Below the pieces are notes generated by a model, which worked only from the letters and a program-made list of their open reading frames with translations, did no database searches and was not told the origin of the DNA. A DNA stretch of 64,000 bases from Bacteroidales bacterium (GTDB taxonomy: Bacteria; Bacteroidota; Bacteroidia; Bacteroidales; UBA932): contig JAFSSE010000004.1 in the NCBI GenBank assembly GCA_017445755.1, forward strand, positions 1-64,000. The letters run 5' to 3'. Both the position numbers and the translations under genes were made by a program. Positions 34,235 through 43,447 of this stretch are shown in pieces. Each line of letters opens with the position of its first letter. Position 1 is the first letter of the stretch.

Positions 34235-35004
34235 GGGCGGGAGATATAGCCCGGGCCGTGGAGGCCTTCGCCCCCGGTTCGATCCAGGAGGACTGGGATA
34301 ACAGCGGCCTTATAATCGGCTCCCCGGAAGATGAGATTCACGGAGTGCTGGTCGGCTTCGACTGCACCCCGGAGCTCGTGGAAGAAGCCGTAGAGACGGG
34401 ATGCAACATGATTGTGACCCACCATCCGCTGATTTTCAAGGGTGTCCGCCGGCTTAATGATTCCGACCCTGTCGGCGAGGCCATCATTTGGGCTGTCCGG
34501 AACGGGATAGCCGTTTATGCGGCCCACACCAATGCGGACAAGGTCCCGGAGGGGGTCAGCGGAGCCATGGCCCTTCGCCTTGGCCTTACCGGGGTGGAAA
34601 TCCTCGTCCCGGAGGAGGGCGGGACCGGGCTCGGGGTAGTCGGCCTCCTGCCGCGTCCGATGACCGCCATGGAGGCGGTCCGGTATGTGAAGGAGCGCTT
34701 CTCCCTTTCCGTAGCCCGCATCTCGGCTCCCATCGAAGGAGAAATCCGGAAAGTCGCCCTCTGCGGCGGTTCAGGGGCTGATTTCATAGGTGATGCGGCC
34801 CGCTCAGGGGCCCAGCTCTATATCTCCGCGGATATTTCCTACCACCGCTTCTTCGCTCCGAAGGGCATGATGATCATGGATATAGGGCATTTTGAGAGTG
34901 AAATTGACATAGTAGATATTTTATATTCTACTATAAGGAAAAATTTTCCTAACTTTGCAGTTCGCAAAAGTGGACGGATGATGAACCCGGTCCACTACGT
35001 ATGA
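34231..35004 (+). CDS. Nif3-like dinuclear metal centre protein (DUF34)
   Basis: 257 residues. Metal-binding motifs are the opening EDWDNSGLIIG, VTHHPLIFKG, AHTNAD and the C-terminal DIGHFESE. The family forms toroidal hexamers; GTP cyclohydrolase activity has been assigned to some members, but its role in the cell is unclear. Residues 227-245, near the C-terminus, are encoded by an unusually AT-rich segment holding two palindromes and a -7 box for the next gene (34909-34957). Confidence 0.92.
   Translation: MRAGDIARAVEAFAPGSIQEDWDNSGLIIGSPEDEIHGVLVGFDCTPELVEEAVETGCNMIVTHHPLIFKGVRRLNDSDPVGEAIIWAVRNGIAVYAAHTNADKVPEGVSGAMALRLGLTGVEILVPEEGGTGLGVVGLLPRPMTAMEAVRYVKERFSLSVARISAPIEGEIRKVALCGGSGADFIGDAARSGAQLYISADISYHRFFAPKGMMIMDIGHFESEIDIVDILYSTIRKNFPNFAVRKSGRMMNPVHYV
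34909..34957 (+). promoter_or_regulatory. AT-rich promoter island inside the nif3 3' end
   Basis: Within an otherwise GC-rich gene lie two perfect inverted repeats: ATAGTAGA (34909-34916) with TCTACTAT (34927-34934), and AGGAAAA (34936-34942), A, TTTTCCT (34944-34950). TAACTTTG (34950-34957), a -7 box, follows directly. The downstream ATG is at 35032. Confidence 0.55.
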
Positions 35005-35031
35005 CGCATACAAACTTATAGAAAACCATAT

Positions 35032-35847
35032 ATGGCAACGACAAAAAAGACAAAGAAAGTCGAGACCCCCATCGACCAGAGGGAAACCTTCGTGTCCCTG
35101 CAGAAGAATTTCGCGGATTCCGAGCTGAGCGTCGAGGAGAAGCTGAAGACCCTGTATGACCTTCAGAAGGCCGACTCTGAAATCGACAAGATCCTCCAGC
35201 TGCGAGGCGAACTGCCCGCCGAGGTGGAGGCCCTCGAGCTCGAAATAGCCGACCTCAAGGCCGAACAGGCGTCCCTGACAGCCGTCATCGACGAATTCAC
35301 CCGCGCCATCGGGGAGAACAAGCAGAATATCGTGGACTGCGAGAATACTATCGCCAAGTACCAGAAACAGCTTGAGACCATCACCAACAGCCGCGAGTAT
35401 GACTCCCTCAACAAGGAGATTGAAAACCAGGAACTGCTCCGCCAGATTGCTGACAAGCATATCGGAGAGCTCAAGTATGAAATCGACAGCCGTCGCGCCG
35501 AGATCGAGGAGATTAAGGACCATATGGCGATCCGTTCCGAGGACCTGAAGGCGAAGAAAGAGGAACTCGCCGTCATCGTCGAGTCCACCGCGAAGGAAGA
35601 GGAAGTGCTGGTAGCTAAGCGGGAGGCGTGCGCCGCCAAGATTGACGAGCGTACCATGAGCGCCTACAACCGCATCCGTAAGAGTGTCCACAACCACCTT
35701 GCCGTCGTCGGCATTTACAATGGCGACTCCTGCGGCGGTTGCTTCAACACCATTACTCCCCAGCGTCTTGTAGATATCGCTTCCAACAAGAAGCTCATCA
35801 TCTGCGAGCACTGCGGCCGTATCATCATCAACCCGAATTTCGAATAG
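35032..35847 (+). CDS. Zinc-ribbon coiled-coil protein (C4-type, DUF164-like)
   Basis: 271 residues. Residues 25-200 form a long antiparallel coiled coil (repeated charged heptads), and the C-terminus is a C4 zinc ribbon: CGGCFNTITPQ and CEHCGRIII. Family members bind RNA or protein partners and some are essential, but the function in Bacteroidota is not established. The gene regularly follows nif3 in this phylum. It has its own promoter in the nif3 3' end. Confidence 0.88.
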   Translation: MATTKKTKKVETPIDQRETFVSLQKNFADSELSVEEKLKTLYDLQKADSEIDKILQLRGELPAEVEALELEIADLKAEQASLTAVIDEFTRAIGENKQNIVDCENTIAKYQKQLETITNSREYDSLNKEIENQELLRQIADKHIGELKYEIDSRRAEIEEIKDHMAIRSEDLKAKKEELAVIVESTAKEEEVLVAKREACAAKIDERTMSAYNRIRKSVHNHLAVVGIYNGDSCGGCFNTITPQRLVDIASNKKLIICEHCGRIIINPNFE

Positions 35848-35860
35848 AGAATACCGAGCC

Positions 35861-37345
35861 ATGGCTGAGCCGTCCCGTAAAACAAAGAAGGACTCCTCAC
35901 TCAATCTGGATACTCTGGGTCTGGCCATGGGGAACACCCCTCCGCAGGCCCTCGATGTAGAAGAGGCCGTGCTCGGAGCCATTCTTGTGGAGCCCTCCAC
36001 CGTGGATGACACGATGGGGGAGCTTTCGCCTGAGTGTTTCTATGATCCGAAACACCGCATGATCTTCGAGGCGATGGTCTCCCTTAACCGGGAGCACACC
36101 GCAATCGACCTCATTACGGTCAGCGACCGGCTCCGTTCCCTGGGCAACCTCGAGACCATCGGAGGCCCGGTCGCCCTTGCTGACCTCTCCCAGAAAATCG
36201 GCGCGGCCGCCCATATCGAGTATTACGTCAAGATTCTGAAACAGAAGACTATCCAGCGTGACCTTATAAAGGCATCGGTGGATATTCTGAAGCAGTCATA
36301 TGACGACGCCACAAACGTTGACGAGCTGATTGACAACGCCCAGAGCAAGATCTACGGTGCAATCCAGAACAGCGTCCGGAAGGATGTCCAGGAGATTGGG
36401 GCCCTGATCAACGACGCGATGGAGGACATCCAGAAAAACCAGAATACGGTCGGGCTCAGCGGGGTTCCGAGCGGATATGTCTCCATCGACTCCATAACCC
36501 AGGGCTGGCAGCCCTCGGATCTCATTATCCTGGCTGCCCGTCCCTCCGTCGGTAAGACCGCCTTCTCGCTGAATATAGCGAGGAACGCCGCCGTGGATCA
36601 CCACATGCCGGTCGCCTTCTTCTCCCTGGAAATGTCCGCGAAGCAGCTTGTCAAGCGTCTTATGACCTCCGAATCCGGGCTTCCGGCCGACAAGATCAAG
36701 GGCGGTTCCAAGCTGGAGAGCTACGAGTGGGTCCAGCTCGAAGATACGCTCAGGAACCTCTCCAAGGCCCCTCTCTATATTGACGATACCCCGGGTATGC
36801 CGGTCATGGAATTCCGCACCAAGGCAAAGCGTCTCGTAAACCAGAAGGGGGTCCGGCTCATTGTCGTCGACTACCTCCAGCTCATGCAGGGCCCGACCGA
36901 ACTGAAGGGGCTCCGTGAGCAGGAAGTCGCCTACATTTCCCGTACTCTTAAAGCTACGGCGAAGGAACTGGATGTTCCGATAATCGCCCTGTCCCAGCTT
37001 TCGCGAAATGCGGTCCAGAGGGCCGGCGCAGTCGGAAAACCCCAGCTCAGCGACCTCCGTGAATCCGGTTCAATCGAGCAGGACGCCGACCTCGTCGTCT
37101 TCATCCACCGCCCGGACTTCGTCGGCATGTCCGAGAACCCTGAGGACAAGGAGAAGACATATATCATCATTGCCAAGCACCGAAACGGCGAGACCTGCGA
37201 TATCCCGATGCTCTTCAAGAGCGAGAGGGTGCGCTTCGTGGAGATGAACGATTCGCTCGACATGCGTGCCGATTCCATCACCTACGAAAGCGGAATGAAC
37301 AGCGGCGATTTCGACGACTCCGGTTTCGACAACTCCCCATTCTAG
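35861..37345 (+). CDS. dnaB: Replicative DNA helicase DnaB
   Basis: 494 residues. The N-terminal domain (PPQALDVEEAVLGAILV) and RecA-like core with Walker A AARPSVGKTAF, the HTH-linker SLEMSAKQL and LIVVDYLQLM (Walker B) are complete. No intein or insertion is seen. It unwinds the chromosome at the replication fork. It starts 13 bases after the zinc-ribbon gene and is followed after one base by rseC. Confidence 0.97.
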   Translation: MAEPSRKTKKDSSLNLDTLGLAMGNTPPQALDVEEAVLGAILVEPSTVDDTMGELSPECFYDPKHRMIFEAMVSLNREHTAIDLITVSDRLRSLGNLETIGGPVALADLSQKIGAAAHIEYYVKILKQKTIQRDLIKASVDILKQSYDDATNVDELIDNAQSKIYGAIQNSVRKDVQEIGALINDAMEDIQKNQNTVGLSGVPSGYVSIDSITQGWQPSDLIILAARPSVGKTAFSLNIARNAAVDHHMPVAFFSLEMSAKQLVKRLMTSESGLPADKIKGGSKLESYEWVQLEDTLRNLSKAPLYIDDTPGMPVMEFRTKAKRLVNQKGVRLIVVDYLQLMQGPTELKGLREQEVAYISRTLKATAKELDVPIIALSQLSRNAVQRAGAVGKPQLSDLRESGSIEQDADLVVFIHRPDFVGMSENPEDKEKTYIIIAKHRNGETCDIPMLFKSERVRFVEMNDSLDMRADSITYESGMNSGDFDDSGFDNSPF

Positions 37346-37346
37346 G

Positions 37347-37763
37347 ATGGCCAAGGAAGTTATTTCCCACAAAGGCCGTGTTGTGGCCATGACTCCGCAG
37401 AAGACCTCTGTGGAGTTTGCTGTCGAAGGGGCCTGCTCTTCCTGCCGCGCAGCAGGACTCTGCGGGATGGGGGAGTACAGGGAAAAACTCGTTGAGGTTC
37501 CGACAGATCCATATGCCCGCTACGGTGTCGGGGACGAGGTGGAGGTCGTCCTGAAGGGTTCCATGGGGCTTAAGGCGGTGTGGCTTGCCTATGTGATTCC
37601 GGTCGCGATCCTGCTTGCGGGAGTGCTCGTTTCCGGGGCCCTTGGCGCCGGGGAACTGCTGTCCGCCGGGGTCGGTGTCGGGATTGTCGCGGTCTATTAC
37701 TTTGCCGTCTGGCTCTTTAGGGACAAACTGGAAAACGAATATATTTTTACTATCAAAGGATAA
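37347..37763 (+). CDS. rseC: RseC/MucC-type protein (SoxR-reducing system component)
   Basis: 138 residues: an N-terminal cysteine cluster (CSSCRAAGLCGMG) that may bind an iron-sulphur centre, and two membrane helices (WLAYVIPVAILLAGVLV, SAGVGVGIVAVYYFAVWLF). It precedes rnfB in most Bacteroidota and is thought to work with the Rnf complex, as in the E. coli SoxR-reducing system. It begins one base after the dnaB stop. Confidence 0.9.
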   Translation: MAKEVISHKGRVVAMTPQKTSVEFAVEGACSSCRAAGLCGMGEYREKLVEVPTDPYARYGVGDEVEVVLKGSMGLKAVWLAYVIPVAILLAGVLVSGALGAGELLSAGVGVGIVAVYYFAVWLFRDKLENEYIFTIKG

Positions 37764-37773
37764 AATCTCAATC

Positions 37774-38712
37774 ATGTCACAAACCATTATCTGGACAATT
37801 GTCATCCTCACGGTGCTGGGGCTTCTGCTCTCGCTCGTCCTCTACCTTGTTGCCCAAAGGTTCAAGGTGGTCGAGGATCCGCGGATTGACGAGGTGGAAA
37901 AGGTGATGCCGGGCGCCAATTGCGGCGGCTGCGGTTTCGCCGGATGCCGTGCCTTCGCCGAAGCCGCAGTGAGGGCTCCGAACCTGGACAACAACTACTG
38001 TCCGGTCGGCGGTAACGAGGTGATGGGGAAGGTGGCCGCGATTCTCGGCTATGAGGTCAAGGCCAAGGCCCCTGAAGTCGCCGTAGTCCGCTGCAACGGA
38101 ACCTGCTCTGTCCGTCCCAGGACCAGTAACTATGACGGTTATCCGTCCTGCAAGGTGAAAGCCGCCCTCTATACGGGAGACACCGGCTGTTCCTTCGGCT
38201 GCCTCGGCTGCGGAGACTGCGTAGAGGCCTGCCAGTTCGGGGCCATTTCCATGAATCCCGAAACCGGCCTTCCCGTCGTTGACGAGGCGAAGTGTACCGC
38301 CTGCGGCGCATGTTCCCGTGCCTGTCCGAAAGGTCTTATCGAAATCCGTCCCAAGGGACCTCGCGGAATGCGTGTCTGGGTTTCCTGCCGGAACCAGGAC
38401 AAGGGCCCTGCCGCGAAGAAGGCCTGTGCCTCCGCCTGTATCGGTTGCGGCATCTGCGCCAAGACCTGTACCCACGACGCAATTGTCGTAGAAAACAATA
38501 TCGCCTATATCGATCCTGCGAAGTGTAAGCTCTGCCGCGAGTGCGAGGCCATGTGCCCGACGGGTGCGATCCATGGAATCAACTTCCCGAAACCCCTTGA
38601 CAAAGAGGGTATTAAGGCCCGTGTCCAGGAACGTCAGAAGAAGGCCCGCGAGGCCGCTGCAGCCGCAGCGGCAAAGCCCTCGGAAGAAACAAATGAGAAG
38701 GAGGACAAGTAA
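37774..38712 (+). CDS. rnfB: Rnf complex subunit RnfB (ferredoxin-oxidising iron-sulphur protein)
   Basis: 312 residues from ATG 37774. One N-terminal membrane helix, then an NCGGCGFAGC domain for one 4Fe-4S cluster and four further CxxCxxCxxxC clusters (CLGCGDCVEAC, CTACGACSRAC, CIGCGICAKTC, CKLCRECEAMC). It takes electrons from reduced ferredoxin and passes them into the Rnf complex. The last 35 residues are an Ala/Lys/Glu-rich tail. A longer frame upstream exists but lacks the family start. Confidence 0.95.
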   Translation: MSQTIIWTIVILTVLGLLLSLVLYLVAQRFKVVEDPRIDEVEKVMPGANCGGCGFAGCRAFAEAAVRAPNLDNNYCPVGGNEVMGKVAAILGYEVKAKAPEVAVVRCNGTCSVRPRTSNYDGYPSCKVKAALYTGDTGCSFGCLGCGDCVEACQFGAISMNPETGLPVVDEAKCTACGACSRACPKGLIEIRPKGPRGMRVWVSCRNQDKGPAAKKACASACIGCGICAKTCTHDAIVVENNIAYIDPAKCKLCRECEAMCPTGAIHGINFPKPLDKEGIKARVQERQKKAREAAAAAAAKPSEETNEKEDK

Positions 38713-38713
38713 C

Positions 38714-40102
38714 ATGGCAAAAAGAACATTCTCCATCGGCGGGGTCCATCCCCACGACAGCAAAATTTCCCGCTCCTGCGCAATCGAGCCCCTTGCCATT
38801 CCCCAGACCGTCTATATTTCCGTCGCCCAGCATATCGGAGCCCCGGCAAAGCCGGTAGTTGCCGTCGGTGACAAGGTCAAGGTCGGAGAGGTCCTGGCTG
38901 AGCCGGGCGGCTTTGTCTCCGCCTTCATCCACTCTTCCGTCTCCGGTACGGTCAAGTCAATAGCTCCGCGCGCAGACCTTGCCGGGAATCCCCAGATGAC
39001 CATAGAAATAGCCGTGGAGGGCGATGAGTGGGCGGAAGGAATCGACACTTCCGACACCCTCGTAACCGAGATTCCGGAAGACGGGAAGCAGATTCTCGAA
39101 AAGATCCGTCTCGGCGGCGTAGTCGGTCTCGGCGGCGCAACGTTCCCGACCCATGTAAAGCTATCGCCTCCTCCGGGATCCAAGTGCGAGATGCTGATTA
39201 TCAATGGCTGCGAGTGCGAACCATACCTTACTTCCGACTTCCGGACCCTTCTCGAGAAGGGCGAGCAGGTTGTCGTCGGAGCTGCCCTTATCAAGCAGGT
39301 TCTCGGCGGCGTTCCCTGTACTATCGGAATCGAGGAGAACAAGCCCGAGGCCATCGCGCATATTAATGAGGTTATCGAGAAGCTGAAAAAGGTTTCCCCG
39401 AAATATGAGGGCATTTCGGTCCTTTCCCTGAAGAAACGTTATCCCCAGGGCGGTGAGAAGCAGCTTATCGACGCGGTCATGCACCGCCAGGTTCCCTCCG
39501 GCGGCCTTCCCATAAGCGTCGGCGCCGTCGTCCAGAATGTCGCAACGGCCCTTGCCGTCTATGATGCGGTCCAGAAGAATAAACCCATCGTTGACAATTC
39601 CGTGACCGTGACGGGCGAATGCTTCCCCGCCCAGGCCAATCTTCTCGTCAGGGTCGGTACTCCTCTTCGTTTCATCATCGATTCCCTCGGCGGAGTGCCG
39701 GAAAACGCAGTGAAGATAATCAGCGGCGGCCCGATGATGGGTAAAGCCGTTGCGAACCTCGATGCGGCGACCCTTAAGGGCACTTCCGCCCTCCTCTTCC
39801 TGACGGCGGAGCAGACCGCCCGCAAGGCCCCTTCCGCCTGTATCCGCTGCGGCCGCTGCGCCGAGGCCTGCCCGATGGGTCTCGAGCCCTTCCTCCTGAA
39901 CCGCCTCTGGAAGGCCGGTGACAATGAAAAACTGGAAGCCAATGCGGTAGCGGACTGCATCGAATGCGGATGCTGCCTCTACAGCTGCCCCGCAAACATT
40001 CCGCTTCTCGACATGATCCGCATGGCGAAGGCCGATGTCATGAAAATAATCCGTGCCCGTGCCGCTGCCGCCAAGGCCGCTGCCGAAGCCACAAAGAAAT
40101 AA
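38714..40102 (+). CDS. rnfC: Rnf complex subunit RnfC
   Basis: 462 residues from ATG 38714. It has the RnfC N-terminal barrel-sandwich (TFSIGGVHPHDSK), the Rossmann-like NADH/FMN domain (LGGATFPTHVKL, INGCECEPY) and two 4Fe-4S motifs (CIRCGRCAEAC, CIECGCCLYSC). It is the cytoplasmic NAD-reducing subunit. An Ala/Lys-rich tail closes the protein. It starts one base after rnfB. Confidence 0.95.
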   Translation: MAKRTFSIGGVHPHDSKISRSCAIEPLAIPQTVYISVAQHIGAPAKPVVAVGDKVKVGEVLAEPGGFVSAFIHSSVSGTVKSIAPRADLAGNPQMTIEIAVEGDEWAEGIDTSDTLVTEIPEDGKQILEKIRLGGVVGLGGATFPTHVKLSPPPGSKCEMLIINGCECEPYLTSDFRTLLEKGEQVVVGAALIKQVLGGVPCTIGIEENKPEAIAHINEVIEKLKKVSPKYEGISVLSLKKRYPQGGEKQLIDAVMHRQVPSGGLPISVGAVVQNVATALAVYDAVQKNKPIVDNSVTVTGECFPAQANLLVRVGTPLRFIIDSLGGVPENAVKIISGGPMMGKAVANLDAATLKGTSALLFLTAEQTARKAPSACIRCGRCAEACPMGLEPFLLNRLWKAGDNEKLEANAVADCIECGCCLYSCPANIPLLDMIRMAKADVMKIIRARAAAAKAAAEATKK

Positions 40103-40105
40103 ACA

Positions 40106-41089
40106 ATGGATAAACTGACAGTTTCCCCGTCCCCGCATATCCATGCGAAGGTTTCCACAAGGTCCCTGATGACTGACGTGGTAATCGCCCTTCTACCGGC
40201 GGTTATCTGCTCCGTTGTCTTCTATGGCTGGAAGGAACTCCTCATTCTCGCGGTCAGCGTCGCTTCCTGCGTGCTCATCGAGTATGTGATTACGCGGTAT
40301 ATGCTGAAAAAGCCCTCCACCGTGGGCGATATGTCCGCTGTGGTCACAGGTATTCTTTTGGCACTGAATGTCCCTTATACAACGCCCTGGTGGGTTGTTT
40401 TCATAGGCGCGGTCTTCGCTGTCGCCGTTGCGAAAATGACCTTCGGCGGCCTCGGCCAGAACATTTTCAACCCGGCTATTGCCGGCCGTGTCTTCCTTCT
40501 GGTTTCCTTCCCGACCGTCATGACCCACTGGGAGCAGCCCCAGGCCCTCTTCGGTGTTGACGCCGTGACCGGCCCGACCCCTCTTGGAGCTATCAAGGAA
40601 GGCCTTCTTAACAAGGTCCCGGTTCCGGACATCATGGCATCCAAGGGATACAGCTATGCGGACATGCTCTTTGCGAATCTCGGGGGCAGCGCCGGCGAAG
40701 TCTGCGCCCTTGCCCTCCTTGCCGGTTTCATCTACCTCTGCTGCCGCAGGGTCATAAAGCCGTGGATTACGCTCTCGATTTTCGTAACCGTGGCCCTTAC
40801 CTCCCTGATTTTCTGGGGTATCAACCCCGCCCGATTCACCGGGCCGCTCTTTAATCTCCTGACCGGCGGTCTGATTCTCGGCGCCTGCTTCATGGCTACC
40901 GACTATGTGACTTCTCCGATGTCAACCTGGGGCGGAGTCATCTTCGGAGCCGGCATCGGCTTCCTTACGGTGATGATCCGTTATTTCGGCGCCTATCCGG
41001 AAGGAGTTTCCTTCGCAATACTGATTATGAATGCCTTTGTTCCGCTTATCAACATGGGCTTTAAACAGAAAAAATTCGGGAGGGCTTAG
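40106..41089 (+). CDS. rnfD: Rnf complex subunit RnfD
   Basis: 327 residues with about nine membrane helices. The covalent-flavin threonine motif appears as DAVTGPTPL, a variant of the usual (S/T)GAT-type motif; NIFNPAIAGRVFL is conserved. RnfD carries FMN and conducts electrons and ions across the membrane. Three-base gap from rnfC. Confidence 0.95.
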   Translation: MDKLTVSPSPHIHAKVSTRSLMTDVVIALLPAVICSVVFYGWKELLILAVSVASCVLIEYVITRYMLKKPSTVGDMSAVVTGILLALNVPYTTPWWVVFIGAVFAVAVAKMTFGGLGQNIFNPAIAGRVFLLVSFPTVMTHWEQPQALFGVDAVTGPTPLGAIKEGLLNKVPVPDIMASKGYSYADMLFANLGGSAGEVCALALLAGFIYLCCRRVIKPWITLSIFVTVALTSLIFWGINPARFTGPLFNLLTGGLILGACFMATDYVTSPMSTWGGVIFGAGIGFLTVMIRYFGAYPEGVSFAILIMNAFVPLINMGFKQKKFGRA

Positions 41090-41091
41090 CT

Positions 41092-41667
41092 ATGGCAAAA
41101 GAATCCAATCTCAAGAACATGGCGCTCGTGCTTACGCTGGTCTGCCTCTTCTGTTCGGCAGTCCTCGGAGGTGCCTATGCCCTTACCAAGAAACCCATCG
41201 ATGCGGCTGCAGCTGAAAAGACCGCAAAGGCCGTCGGAGCCGTCCTTCCTGAGTTCGACGAAACGTCTTACGAGAGCGTTGAGGCCCTCGGGAAGACATA
41301 TAATTATTATAAGGCCGTGAAAGGGGATGAAACGGTCGGTTACGCGGTAGAGAGCACAACTTCCGGCTTTGGCGGGAACCTTTCCCTGATGGTCGGAATC
41401 ACTGCCGACGGAGTGGTCTATAACACCACCGTCCTCTCCCACAGCGAGACTCCCGGACTTGGGGCCAAGTGCTCTACGGACGAGCATTTCATGGCCCAGT
41501 GGAAGGGACTGAACCCTTCGGAGAAGATACTGAAGGTGAAACAGGACAATGGCGACATCGATGCCATCACCGCTTCCACCATCACTTCCCGTGCTTATAC
41601 ACTGGCGGTTGCAAACGCCCTCGCGGTGGTTGCAGCCCTGAATAAGGAGGAAAAGAGCAATGAGTAA
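41092..41667 (+). CDS. rnfG: Rnf complex subunit RnfG
   Basis: 191 residues: one N-terminal helix and a periplasmic FMN-binding domain. The flavinylation site reads DAITASTITSRA, where the usual SGATxTS has Ala and Ser before the modified Thr. HSETPGLGAKC is also conserved. The protein relays electrons on the outer side of the membrane. It overlaps rnfE by eight bases. Confidence 0.94.
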   Translation: MAKESNLKNMALVLTLVCLFCSAVLGGAYALTKKPIDAAAAEKTAKAVGAVLPEFDETSYESVEALGKTYNYYKAVKGDETVGYAVESTTSGFGGNLSLMVGITADGVVYNTTVLSHSETPGLGAKCSTDEHFMAQWKGLNPSEKILKVKQDNGDIDAITASTITSRAYTLAVANALAVVAALNKEEKSNE

Positions 41668-42253
41668 CCGAATGAAATTGATTTCAGGCGGACTGGTAAA
41701 GAACAACCCGACCTTTGTCCTGCTGCTCGGCATGTGTCCGACGCTGGCTACGACGACTTCCGCAATCAACGGACTGAGCATGGGCCTTGCGACCCTCTTT
41801 GTTCTCGTCCTTTCCAATATGGCCATTTCGGCCATCGCACCCGCCGTCCCGGACAAGGTCCATATCCCCGTTTACATCGTGGTGATTGCGACCTTCGTGA
41901 CCCTTCTGCAGCTTCTGATGCAGGCCTTTACTCCGGCGATTTACGAGACTCTCGGGCTCTTCATCCCGCTTATCGTGGTGAACTGCATCGTGCTCGGCCG
42001 CGCCGAGGCCTTCGCTTCCAAAAACGGAGTCCTGGATTCCGCCTGTGACGGTATCGGGGTCGGTCTCGGCTTCACCCTGTCCCTGACCGTACTCGGCCTC
42101 GTACGTGAGATTCTCGGTGCCGGTTCCATTTTCGGATGGAGCTTCCTCGGCGGCCGCGACGGTATGCTTGCCTTCGTCCTTGCCCCCGGCGCCTTCATCT
42201 GCCTCGGCTACCTGATGGTCCTCTTCAACAAACTGTTCAACAAGGAGAAATAA
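41660..42253 (+). CDS. rnfE: Rnf complex subunit RnfE
   Basis: 197 residues with six membrane helices. VLLLGMCPTLATTTSAING and PLIVVNCIVLGRAEAFA are conserved, including cysteines thought to hold the membrane-embedded iron centre shared with RnfA. It overlaps rnfG and is followed by rnfA after three bases. Confidence 0.95.
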   Translation: MSNRMKLISGGLVKNNPTFVLLLGMCPTLATTTSAINGLSMGLATLFVLVLSNMAISAIAPAVPDKVHIPVYIVVIATFVTLLQLLMQAFTPAIYETLGLFIPLIVVNCIVLGRAEAFASKNGVLDSACDGIGVGLGFTLSLTVLGLVREILGAGSIFGWSFLGGRDGMLAFVLAPGAFICLGYLMVLFNKLFNKEK

Positions 42254-42256
42254 GCC

Positions 42257-42859
42257 ATGGAATACTTCCTTATTATTATTTCGGCGATTTTCGTCAACAA
42301 TATCGTCCTTGCGCAGTTCCTCGGAATCTGCCCCTTCCTCGGCGTCTCCAACAAGCTCTCCACGGCTACAGGCATGAGCGGAGCGGTATGTTTCGTCATC
42401 ACCCTGTCCACCCTCGTGACATGGCTGATCAACCATTACCTCCTCGAGCCCTTCCAGCTGGAGTTCCTCCAGACGATCGCCTTCATCCTCGTGATTGCCG
42501 CCCTCGTCCAGATGGTCGAAATCATCCTGAAGAAGATCAGCCCGTCACTCTACCAGGCCCTCGGCATCTTCCTTCCGCTTATTACTACGAACTGCGCCGT
42601 CCTCGGCGTCGCCATCAATGTAGTTACCAAGCAGTTTACCTTCGGAGGCGAGCCCCACATGCTGAACCTCGCGGAATCCCTAGTCTATGCCTTCGCAACC
42701 TCCCTTGGTTACGGGCTCGCGATGGTAATCTTCGCAGGTATCCGCGAACACCTTGCCCTGAACGATGTTCCCAAGTCCTTCAAGGGCGTTCCGATCGCCC
42801 TTGTGACGGTAGGTATTCTGGCCATGGCTTTTATGGGCTTCAGCGGAATGGTGAAATAA
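42257..42859 (+). CDS. rnfA: Rnf complex subunit RnfA
   Basis: 200 residues with six membrane helices, homologous to RnfE in inverted orientation; NNIVLAQFLGICPFLGVSN and PLITTNCAVLGVAI are the family motifs with the paired cysteines. It completes the rseC-rnfBCDGEA order normal for Bacteroidota. No clear terminator follows; a new promoter begins 12 bases on. Confidence 0.95.
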   Translation: MEYFLIIISAIFVNNIVLAQFLGICPFLGVSNKLSTATGMSGAVCFVITLSTLVTWLINHYLLEPFQLEFLQTIAFILVIAALVQMVEIILKKISPSLYQALGIFLPLITTNCAVLGVAINVVTKQFTFGGEPHMLNLAESLVYAFATSLGYGLAMVIFAGIREHLALNDVPKSFKGVPIALVTVGILAMAFMGFSGMVK

Positions 42860-42871
42860 AAAAAATATTAT

Positions 42872-42879
42872 TATATTTG
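42872..42879 (+). promoter_or_regulatory. -7 box of the outer-membrane barrel gene
   Basis: TATATTTG in an AT-rich stretch directly after the rnfA stop, 32 bases before ATG 42912. A -33 box is not obvious. Confidence 0.5.
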
Positions 42880-42911
42880 CGATTGATAAAACCAGTTAAA
42901 CCTTTATTATC

Positions 42912-43349
42912 ATGAAGAAATTTATCCTTGTTATCGCGGCTGTCCTCGGCCTTGCAGTCGTTGCTTCCGCACAGCCCCGCGCCCTCGGTGTCCGTGTCGG
43001 TTGGGGTGGTGAACTTTCCTATCAGCACACCCTTGGCGCCGAGAACTTCCTCGAAGTTGACGCCGGTTGGGGTGCAAACGCTATCAGCGTTGGTGCCGCT
43101 TATGACTTCCAGATTGCTCCGCTCGGACCTTTCGGCTTCTATGCAGGTCCTGCAGCCCATGTCTGGATTGGTGGCAGCGAGGAGCAGAACAATCTCGTTC
43201 TCGGTGTCGGTGCCCAGCTCGGTCTCGAGTATATGTTCGACGGAATTCCGCTTCAGCTTTCCCTCGACTGGAAACCGCTCTTCACCCTAGTCCCTGCGAC
43301 TGGCTTCGGCTGGCAGAGCTTTGGCCTCGGTATCCGTTACGCCTTCTAA
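42912..43349 (+). CDS. Small outer-membrane beta-barrel protein
   Basis: 145 residues. The signal peptide MKKFILVIAAVLGLAVVASA is followed by alternating hydrophobic strands (GVRVGWGGELSYQH, FLEVDAGWGANAISVGAAY) and a C-terminal strand ending in phenylalanine (FGLGIRYAF), the signature of BAM-inserted barrels. Six to eight strands fit the length, as in OmpX/OmpW-like proteins. The function is unknown. It is a single-gene message bounded by a promoter and terminator. Confidence 0.8.
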   Translation: MKKFILVIAAVLGLAVVASAQPRALGVRVGWGGELSYQHTLGAENFLEVDAGWGANAISVGAAYDFQIAPLGPFGFYAGPAAHVWIGGSEEQNNLVLGVGAQLGLEYMFDGIPLQLSLDWKPLFTLVPATGFGWQSFGLGIRYAF

Positions 43350-43366
43350 AAAAGGGGCTTTGACTT

Positions 43367-43403
43367 AAAAAAAGCGGACCTTCGTAAAAAGGCCCGCTTT
43401 TTT
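43367..43403 (+). terminator. Intrinsic terminator of the barrel gene
   Basis: AAAAAAGCGG pairs with CCGCTTTTTT around a GG/CC-reinforced loop, 18 bases after the stop codon. The A-tract on one side and T-tract on the other could let it act in both directions. Confidence 0.85.
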
Positions 43404-43447
43404 GGCATTAAATGTGATTAACCGCTTCCGTACTAAAATAAACGCGT

